From Gadus chalcogrammus (taxonomy: Eukaryota; Chordata; Actinopteri; Gadiformes; Gadidae), in the NCBI RefSeq assembly GCF_026213295.1, contig NC_079414.1, positions 1,568,130 through 1,632,129 on the forward strand: DNA of 64,000 bases, written 5' to 3'. The notes under the pieces are model-generated. The model saw nothing but the letters and a program-made list of their open reading frames with translations. It did not search any database and had not been told where the DNA came from. Shown here in pieces: positions 56,177 to 64,000 of this stretch. Within the stretch, counting starts at the first letter, position 1. The number at the start of each line of letters is the position of its first letter. The position numbers and the translations under genes were made by a program.

Positions 56177-56344
56177 TGCGTGTAAGAGTAGCAGGCTACA
56201 TGCGTCATGCATTTGTTGTTCGTCAGAGACGGTGTGTATGTATTCTAATGGTAATCAACATAAAAAAATAAATATATATATAGGGGGGCCTTGAGATTTT
56301 CATTCATGCAAAGGGTGGTGCGACTGAAAAAAGGTTGAGAATCG
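54480..56344 (+). pseudogene. Second hAT transposase relic with right TIR
   Basis: In shifting plus-strand frames: a BED-like finger region (LLCCLKLYNHAMVPSKLKIH, then HPSHANQSMEYF, 54830-54940), VCTDAAAAMTGYVK near 55120, HREVLVAKTLPKDLSDVLDK and FIKARPLKSRIFSTLCEEIG (55230-55380), LAYLADIFKHLNELDS (55460-55510), a TLDERFNKYFPAETFAGFDL part (55680-55740) and [20 protein letters not shown] (56000-56060). This is a nearly complete hAT transposase with many frameshifts and stops. The right end aaaaaaggttgagaatcgctg (56324-56344) is the complement of a hAT cagcgattctcaacc TIR. The left TIR was not found; the 1.6-kb hAT sits just upstream, possibly in its 5' region. Confidence 0.75.
56129..56172 (+). 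repeat. (GT)n microsatellite
   Basis: A pure GT run continuing into gcgcgtgcgtgt. Confidence 0.95.
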
Positions 56345-56925
<581 letters not shown>

Positions 56926-56974
56926 GGGGTCATGCAGAGGATCCACGAGGAGACTTACTGTACGTCCACACCAG

Positions 56975-57009
56975 GAGCGACCAAAGCGTCAAAGACGCTT
57001 TGGTCGCTC
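56975..57009. repeat. Perfect 16-bp hairpin, 3-nt loop
   Basis: gagcgaccaaagcgtc and its exact complement flank aaa. A third related phrase (gctttggtcgctc) occurs 32 bases on. It starts with the gtccacaccagg phrase often seen at ends of fish DNA repeats. Confidence 0.9.
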
Positions 57010-57129
57010 ACAAAGTTTCGCTGCAAATTTTTCTGTTCGCTTTGGTCGCTCAAGTCGCTCATGACGTACAATTCAATTATGCAGACGCATTTAAAGGTGT
57101 TTGGCCGCTAATCGTTTTTCCTTCATAAC

Positions 57130-59080
57130 TTTGTGATCTGTGACACATGCGTTCCCTGCTGCTCCCTCCTGGAATCATTCCACAGTGGAAAGAATGGCAA
57201 GGTGTGCATGAATGTCTGGCGCTAAAATCCTCTCCATTAGGCAGGCCTATGGTTTGTGATAGGACGGTACACAGTGGATTATAACGTTGTGGTTTCACTC
57301 CGCACCACTGTGCTGCATGTAATCCGCATGTGGGTGCATGATAACAGAGTGTCCTTGAGCAGACTTCCAGCAGTACACTGTGCGAAACATTACTGAAACA
57401 TGTTGTCAGCTCTGCTACGGTCATTGGGGTCCCGGGACAAAACCGATCACGGTCAGGAAAAAGAAGGGGAAGAACTCAACCACATGGTTGGGTGAGATAA
57501 CCCTTAAGCACAATGTTTATTTGGGGGCGGTGGCATGACCAAGGGAGATGAGTCCTGCTCCACGGTGCTGCTGCCAGACAAGATTAACAGGAAGAGCATA
57601 ATGCTCAATGTCGGGAAACTGTAGGGTTCTGGGCTTGAGTAGTGTCCCTGAGTTGAGGGTTAGAGGGAAGAAGAGGAGAGAGAAAAAGGGAGAGGGAGAA
57701 AGAGAAAGAGATTGAATGGTGTCCCGGGGACAGGGGCGAACGATTGGCCTTGTCAAGGCTATTTGCCACAGTGAGATTTTACAAAAGTTGGTCTCAGGCT
57801 CGGCACAGAGCCATTTAGAGGGGGACCAGCAACTTAAATCAGCCCACTGCTCGCAGCCCTTTCAGACGGTTTGAGAGGTTTCCTCCAATCAGGTCCATGT
57901 CTCTTTGTTTAGTCCCGCTCCCTCCCCTGTTGATACTGGATTGGAAGGTTGATATGATTCTCTATGTCTTTTTGATTATGAGCCATGATTGACAATATAC
58001 ATCTTTAAAGCTGCTGTGGATTAGGTTTGAGGGTTGTAATGAGAGCAGAAAACAGCGGAAGAGGGCAAGATTTGTCCAGAAAGCTACTGAGAAGGGTTGG
58101 ATTTCACGCAACTGTGATTGACAACCGAGATGGTCCCTCAATTTATCCCGGAAGAGATGCCCTCATTGACAGTCAGAACTGAGCCGGTAGTGGTCCAAAC
58201 ATAGTCAAGTCTCATACAGTGGCATGGGCAGTAATCTCAGAACAGATATTATCGCAGCGCATGTCAGTCAGGCTGCTGAATGGCAATGCCATTTCTTAAG
58301 AATTACTATAATATTGAAATCTAAAAAAATGTCGATCCTAAATATTATCTAGAGCGACATTGAGCTAAACGGTTATTGCCTTGTCAGACGTTAATGCTGG
58401 GCGATTTCAGTGTCTTTTTAATTATTTCAAGTTAAAACTTTGAATTGTGCCGAGTTTAAATGCTAAATGTTTTGAAAGGCGTTCAAGTTATTGTTCAGAA
58501 TATTAGATCAGAAATGAATGAATGGTAAAACCTGCAGTTTGGAGCGCATTGTAAATTGGTGGTGATGGATTTATGTATGGATTCGTGCTCCACCTGAACA
58601 TGCTCCTTTTTGTGTTGTCCTCCTGCCTGATGTGTCTTTGTTACACACTGCAGCGCTTTTAAAACCTCCCTCCACGAGGCATGCTGCTTCACTGGGTGGT
58701 TGGAGTGTGTTGCTTGTTTCAAGGGCTTTGAGCTTGGGGTGTAGTCATGAAATCTCTCCTGAAAGAAGAGCTGCAAAGCCCTTAGAGACTGTGTAAGTGT
58801 AATTCAGAGGTGTGGATTTTTTTTTAAAGCTGCTGACACTGGCACCAGGGATTACACACGCACACACACACCCACACACCCACACACCCACACACACACA
58901 CATTTAGATTTAACAAAAGCATCACACAATTACCAAACGATTACACTCAAGAAGCAAAACCTTGGACCCAATGTGCACCACTATAAGCACAATGTCAGGC
59001 CTCACACTTTTTGCAAAACAATACACACAGTGATTTCTAAAACACTTAACACACTTGCATTCATTAGACACATTTGTAGA
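57130..59080. other. No supported gene
   Basis: Non-coding sequence with GA-rich (57660-57710) and CA-rich (58856-58902) stretches. Frames on either strand lack domain character. Confidence 0.5.
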
Positions 59081-59085
59081 TCAGG

Positions 59086-59560
59086 ATAATAATAATACAT
59101 TTAATTTAGAGGTGCCTTTCAAGGCACCCAAGGTCACCTTACAGAGCATAAAATCATCATCAATCTTTAAAAACAAGACATTGTGGAAAAACAACAAAAA
59201 CAAAACAAACAAACAATCAAAACAGTGATCAGTTAGACGTTGTGTGCGAGTTTGAACAGGTGAGTTTTGAGTTGTGACTTGAAGGTTGTCATGGTGTCTG
59301 ACTGTTTTAAGTGTGGGGGGGAGGGAGTTCCAGAGCCTGGGTGCTGAACAGCTGAATGACCGGGCACCCATTGTAATGAGTCGTGATGTGGGGATGCATA
59401 GTAGTCCCGCAGAGGTTGAGCGGAGGGAGCAGGAGGGAGTGTATTCTTGGAGGAGGTTGCAGAGGTAACTGGGGGCTAGGTTGTGGAGAGCTTTGTAGGT
59501 GAGGAGTAGGGTTTTGTATTCGATGCGGTAGTGTACTGGGAGCCAGTGTAGTTGGATGAG
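59086..59560 (-). mobile_element. L2-type LINE, 5'-truncated 3' end
   Basis: The minus strand reads QLHWLPVHYRIEYKTLLLTY, KALHNLAPSYLCNLL and GARSFSCSAPRLWNSLPPTL, the conserved ORF2 C-terminus of L2-type LINEs. A 3' UTR follows whose end (tgctctgtaaggtgacctt to aaattaaatgtattattatt) matches the tail of the retroposon at 17630-17710. It retains only the last about 120 codons. Confidence 0.85.
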
Positions 59561-59699
59561 GATGACACTTCCTTGCAATTCCAAAGCACTGACTGTCAAT
59601 TAACCACACTTATGAGCCAATTGGTTAATAAACAGGTACGCAAACACATGCTTGCTTAATTGTAGACACACTAGGTTCAAGCACTATAAAAATGTAGCA

Positions 59700-60120
59700 G
59701 GTAAGTTCAGCTGCCCTTACTGTAAACAAAATGGAAGGAGTCATAAGAAGAGTGAGGGTGAGAGGGCGAATCCACAGAGGAGAAGAAGGAGGTAGAGGAA
59801 GAGGAAGACCTGAAGCAGGATGAGAATGTGCTCGAAGAATAAGGGGACAAAATTTCTCTCTCTCTCCCGCTCTCTCTCTCTCTCTTTCTCTCTCTCTGGC
59901 TGACCTTTGGTGGGAGGCAGGAAGGCAAGCTCATGGTGATTTTCTGTTTTACAGTCTTGCAGACACACATATATACACAGATGCATATGTGTGTGTGTGC
60001 AAGTAATTTGAAGCGGGTGTTTCATATTGTGACAAAATATCGTTTTGATAAATTTGTGAACAGTCTTGACAAGAGTTATTTAATTTTGCAAAGGGTCTGA
60101 GGTGTTCTGCTGATTGTGTG
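59700..60120. other. No gene; CT and GT tracts
   Basis: Holds a CT tract (59852-59898) and a GT tract (59988-60000). The 59741-60025 frames derive from these tracts. Confidence 0.6.
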
Positions 60121-60134
60121 TGTTTTGTTAATTA

Positions 60135-60261
60135 AAAAAAAAAAAAAAACACAAAATCGTGCTTAAGCAATTGAAAAAATCTGTAAGATCAATGCATCTC
60201 GCATTGATCTTACAGATTTTTTCAATTGCTTAAGCACGATTTTGTGTTTTTTTTTTTTTTT
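60135..60261. repeat. Perfect inverted repeat, 61-bp arms, 5-nt loop
   Basis: Bases 60135-60195 (15 A then cacaaaatcgtgcttaagc and on) are exactly complementary to 60201-60261, with loop atctc. The outer ends are poly(A)/poly(T). It is either a snap-back insertion, a young foldback MITE, or a cloning/assembly artefact. Confidence 0.95.
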
Positions 60262-61180
60262 CGAGGAAAAGAACAAAAGCAAGCAAAAGAAGGGGAGGAG
60301 AGAAGCTAAAGTGATGTGTAGGAATAGGGAGGCAGAGGGGAGGAGGGGGCAGGCTGGTTCTCACGGTACTGTAGCCGATAGCAATCGTGCAGGCCTCCTA
60401 TGCTCGTCTGACTAGAAAAGCAATTATGTGAATAGATGGAAACATTATCTATTGATTTATGCATCTCACTTGTTTCCTGTTTTATTTTGTCCACAGACAC
60501 AGTGGGTTTTTCTTCTGTAGTGTACTGATATATCTCCCTCACATCACCATCTCTCTCCATTTCCCTTTCTCTGTCCCTCCCCCTCTCTCTCTCACTCCAT
60601 CTAGGGCAATGACTGTGTACTTAATAATCAGGGGACTCAACACATCCACTGGACATGCCCGCACGCACGAAAACGTACACTGCGTGCATGCTCACGCACA
60701 CACACACGCACGCAAAGAGTTCCTGCTAAGCTGTAAATGTTGACGAAAAAACATATTCACATTTAGCCTCACATTAAAGGGCCACACACACACAGGGTGA
60801 GTATGCACAGCTTGACACTGTGTGTGTGGGTGTGTGTGTACCTGCAGACGGTAAAGTCACTGTGTAAGCCGCTATCTGTGCAGTTCATTATGATTATTAA
60901 GGTCTTTCTTTTCCTCTGTCTTGGAGTTATAGTGACAGTATCAGGGCTGTCTCACCCCCTGTCCTTCCCTCCAACACAATAAGGGCTATAAATACATCAA
61001 CATGAAATGTTATTTCCTTATTTATTTTTCTATCAAAATGAGTTTTGGTGAAAAATAAGAAGAAAGGGTGCTGGTGGGCTCCCCGTGGAACCTCTATAGG
61101 TTCCACTGGACCTATAGAACCTTTGGAACCTCTATTGGTTCAACTGAGAACGTTGAACCAATATTTTTCAGCAAACAATT
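60262..61180. other. No supported gene; short hairpins near 61.1 kb
   Basis: CA-rich tracts (60690-60715, 60783-60795, 60822-60840) and small hairpins (ggaacctctataggttcc at 61087 and ggttcaac/gttgaacc at 61137-61159) that introduce the following dispersed repeat. No domain-bearing frame. Confidence 0.5.
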
Positions 61181-61289
61181 TGAAAACCATGAAAGTTTAC
61201 AATCCCCCGCCAAAAAAATCAAGTTCCCAGCGCCACCCGAGGTTGTGCGAACGCCCCCCAAGGGGCGGTACCACCCCTGTTTAGAAACA
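61181..61289 (+). repeat. Dispersed repeat, copy 2 (copy 1 at 3065-3174)
   Basis: gaaaaccatgaaagtttaca, a C/A-rich stretch, agcgccacccgaggttgtgc and ggggcggtaccacccc follow the same order as in copy 1. Confidence 0.7.
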
Positions 61290-62256
61290 ATGGCCGTTTC
61301 TTAATTCCTAGTACGCGTACTACGTACTCGCGGACTTGGAAGTTCGTACTTGCCAACTCCGGACTTCAAGAAAAACGCATTCCTGTGTTGGCAGAGAGCG
61401 GGGCGATTGGTGCATCATATATTCCGTTGCATCCCCAAAATCTGAAGCATCGATCGTTGAAAGATTCGAGCATGAGTTAGAGACAAATATAACGAACAAC
61501 GAGGAAGACAGGTGTTGAGAACGTCTGCGTTACCGGAGAAAGAGAGCTTATTTTTTGCTTCATTTCACATTTAACACTGGGACAAATGTAGTTGATTTCT
61601 GTGTTTAACTGAGAAAACAGGGAGTGGAAGGACGGGACCCTATAATGTTCAGCTAACTGTTGTCGATAATAATAATAAAAAAAATATTGCAGCTGTGAAC
61701 TCATGTATTGTAATTTATTGTATGATGTTTACTTTTAGGGCTATGATAAGACCTATCTTTTAGAGTTCTCCACGAATGACTCTTAAAAGCAAACAAAATG
61801 CTAAAGACTATTATCATTTAGGGGGCCACTCAATGACATGTAGAAGTGTCATCAACGACACTTAGGCCCAATCTCAATACTTCCCCTTACCCCTTATCTT
61901 CCCCCTTACCCTTGAAGTTGCGCGTTCATGTGAGAGCTAGTGGTGTCTCAATACCCAATTTGATCAAGATTAAGGGATAAGATAGAGTGCTATGTACCCC
62001 TTATTTTTAAGATGATTTGAGAGCTCACTTGCTCCTCCAAGGGCTATCCCAGAGCACATAGCGAAACCGGGAATTTTCAAAAGAACATGGCTGCTTGAAG
62101 CGAGGAATATTTTACAGCTATCTACACAACTTTTTATATGTTTATAATGACTCGGTTTGATCTGAAATGTGCTACACGAACGATGCATAGTATTGTAGGT
62201 CTTAACTGAAGCTTTCAAACGGTAGTTTTAACGCGTTACTCGCGTTGGATAACGCG

Positions 62257-62451
62257 AACTTTGGCTTTGACTCCCTCAAGAAAATGAACCACGACATGGA
62301 GGAGAAAGGGATTGTTGGCGGCGAATGTCTCCCGCTTGAGCCCCGCTGAAGGACCACCGCCGGAGGCGGAGGTGCATAAGCGCTGCCCGGCAAAGATCCC
62401 TTTCTCCTCCTTGTCGTGGTTCATGTTCTTGAGGGAGTCAAAGCCAAAGTT
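62257..62451. repeat. Inverted repeat with 56-bp arms inside the MITE
   Basis: Left arm 62257-62313 (aactttggctttgactccct on) and right arm 62396-62451 are near-perfect complements. The GC-rich spacer contains ccgccggaggcggag. The right arm continues into coding-like copy B, so the left arm is a back-copied piece of it. Confidence 0.88.
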
Positions 62452-62935
62452 CCTTCCCCCCAATTCATTCTCAACCTTGGCTGAGATAACCCCCAATACG
62501 AGTCTCGTTGTAGAAATACCAGAGACGAGAGTCCGACGTGTTATGCGCCATCACACCAACAGCAGAACGGTTATCCAAATAACAAGGAAGTGTACAACAC
62601 TTGCGTTACAGTCCTGGAGCTCTATATCTAAATAATATCATATAATACATAGATATCTATATCATATAACATATTGTGTGCGCCTCCAGACGATATTATG
62701 AATCACAAACGACTTTGTCGGGTTCCACTTTCACATCAACCTGAAGTCGACTGAACCGCGCGCTGCCTGCGGCCGGCTGCCCGCTGCCGGGCGATGGTGC
62801 ATCGCGGCAACCGGCGGCATGTCGCAGTTCATGTACTTCAGCGAGTCAAACCAAAGTTCCTTTCCCCCAATTCCTTCTCAACCATGGCTTAGATAACCCC
62901 CACGACAGTCCCGTTGTGGAAATACAAGACACGTC
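62396..62935 (-). repeat. Repeat-borne coding-like segment, copies B and C
   Basis: Copy B (62396-62535) reads GVISAKVENELGGRNFGFDS then LKNMNHDKEEKGI on the minus strand. Copy C (62815-62935) repeats AMVEKELGERNFG after a stop and is shifted by one base just after that. Both align with copy A at 31975-32105. Protein identity unknown. Confidence 0.5.
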
Positions 62936-63230
62936 AAAGAACCGACAAGAAACACTTGCGTTACAGTGTGTGTATTCACACACACACATGTGGCGCTCGC
63001 ACGGTCGAGTCTCATTGGCGGGCCAACGTCTCTGGGCGGGCCAGGCAGAGTAAGATTCCTGATGACGTCATGAGCACAGACAGAATGATGACGTACCCGA
63101 AACCGAGTGGCGTCTCATTTCATAGGGGAAAGATCTCAGCCCTTGTCCCTTACACTTGCAAGTGCTAGGGTTAAGACAAAGACAAAGACAAAGCAAAAGG
63201 GGCAAGGGGAAGAATCGAGATTCGGCCTTA

Positions 63231-64000
63231 ATCTAGATTGCAAATACTACATTGGCTACCTGACATGAGAGTTGATTTTTAGCAGAAGGATACATCGTTG
63301 AGATTAAACATCTCTCCATGTGACCTGGGCCCTGTTTCCCGATAACGATGGATCCACGCTCGTACGATCATTCTCACAAAGGATCTTGCAAACCATCGTC
63401 AATTTCTTTGGTGCGTTTCCCGAACCTCCTCTTAATGTACCGATCAAACGGCACGTCACAAGGCAACCCTCTCACAAGGCAACGCGCGTGCACTGCACTA
63501 ACGACGTTCGTAGGATTGTAACTGCTTGTAAAAGCTTTCATTTATTTGCACGCACTGTCTAGTCTAGAATCTTTGGTGTAAATATTCAACATTCCATTAA
63601 TTCATTATCATTCAAACGCAGAGGCTGGGCATTGACACAGGGCTATTGCTGACCCATATGGAAGCATATATGTAGCAAAATTCAAATGGCAATGCAATTT
63701 GGAATTACATTATGCATTTGACAATTCATTATGCAATTTTATAATGTAATTTGTAAATACGTTATTCAAAGTGTATTTTAACATGCAAAGTGACAATGCA
63801 ATCCTCAATTCAATTTGCAAAAGTTATAACAATACAAATAGAATAACATTTTGTCAAATTCTTTGAGTTCCTTTATACAAATTGAAAAGCTATAGCGCCC
63901 CCTTGATTGCAATCCACTTCGCCACGCTCTGTGTGTTGCGATATTCAAATGACATTTCAATCCGCAAAACGGAATCCAAAGAGGAATCCAAAAAGTCAAT
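63231..64000. other. No supported gene; decayed DNA-repeat traces
   Basis: gggccctgtttcccgataac (63327) and gtgcgtttcccgaacctcc (63411) are end-like phrases of DNA repeats. The rest (63640-63960) is AT-rich with ttatgcaatttt/aatgcaatttgg short repeats in both orientations. Confidence 0.45.

Larger units (their letters stand above)
61865..63227. mobile_element. 1.36-kb PIF/Harbinger MITE with internal foldbacks
   Basis: The left end ggcccaatctcaatacttcc and right end (complement) ggccgaatctcgattcttcc are TIRs that extend to ccccttaccccttatct-type sequence. TTA flanks both ends (61862-61864 and 63228-63230), the PIF/Harbinger target. No transposase is present. The interior has the 25-mer shared with 1746-1770, an inverted repeat (62257-62451) and two copies of the coding-like segment also found at 31975-32105. 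Confidence 0.88.

Noticed and set aside
61087..61159. Hairpins containing ggttcaa-type sequence as a tRNA or tRNA-derived SINE
   Set aside because: No A-box/B-box pair at proper spacing and no cloverleaf; the phrases are simple short palindromes.

Overview
This window looks like repeat-dense nuclear DNA of a teleost fish. The basis is the mobile-element repertoire: a Gmr1-type Gypsy element with integrase before reverse transcriptase, BEL/Pao, a Tx1-clade LINE, CR1/L2/Rex1-group LINEs with an esterase ORF1, hAT and PIF/Harbinger MITEs, THAP-bearing DNA elements and long GT/GA/CT microsatellites. No bacterial-style operon, rRNA, tRNA or CRISPR array was seen. Nearly all recognisable coding sequence belongs to mobile elements. 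The only probable host-gene exons are two on the minus strand (13851-14057 and 15186-15227), from a gene I cannot name.

Layout. 1-3.2 kb: a large foldback palindrome, acgcg-rich repeats and a decayed DNA element. 3.4-8.3 kb: a P2X7-intracellular-domain-like gene (+) and a THAP/Kolobok-like transposase gene (-) converge on each other. Both are broken, and their 5' regions share an identical 18-bp CRE-containing motif. A 456-bp solo-LTR-like element lies in the first intron of the THAP gene. 8.3-16 kb: mostly non-coding, with a 31-bp minisatellite and the two host exons. 16-30.2 kb: a (GAGAGTATGATAGTGTG)n array is split by three retroelements: a retroposon coding for a small membrane protein with an L2-type tail, a Tx1 LINE, and a nearly complete CR1/L2/Rex1-group LINE. 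The Tx1 LINE is itself invaded by a 3.5-kb foldback element built of inverted tandem arrays around a THAP exon, and by a truncated copy of the neighbouring LINE.

30.3-33.5 kb: an 883-bp hAT-like element with long terminal inverted repeats, a segment with a repeat-borne coding-like fragment, and an L2-type remnant whose RT motif A region has become a minisatellite. 33.5-39.5 kb: no supportable gene, but hairpins and one TIR element. 39.5-45.6 kb: a Gmr1-like LTR retrotransposon on the minus strand with both LTRs, PBS region and PPT, but frameshifted. 45.7-46.6 kb: a PIF/Harbinger MITE retaining a MADF exon, then a CT-bearing repeat. 47.2-52.4 kb: a BEL/Pao fragment bounded by an 83-bp direct repeat and carrying two nested insertions, each with a target duplication. 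52.6-56.3 kb: two hAT relics, one inserted beside the other. 56.3-64 kb: repeats, an L2 3' end, a perfect 61-bp inverted repeat and a PIF/Harbinger MITE with an internal foldback.

Most genes here do not cooperate in a pathway; the window is a record of nested insertions. The strongest structural calls rest on exact target-site duplications: CCTATATG, TTACCTAC, GACTAGAT, GCGG, GCTTGT and TTA (twice). The best candidates for something undescribed are the THAP-containing foldback element (18615-22152), the membrane-protein retroposon with a borrowed L2 tail (16164-17714), and the convergent P2X7-like/THAP gene pair with matching promoter motifs (3.4-8.3 kb). All alignments were made by eye, so identities are approximate except where called exact.
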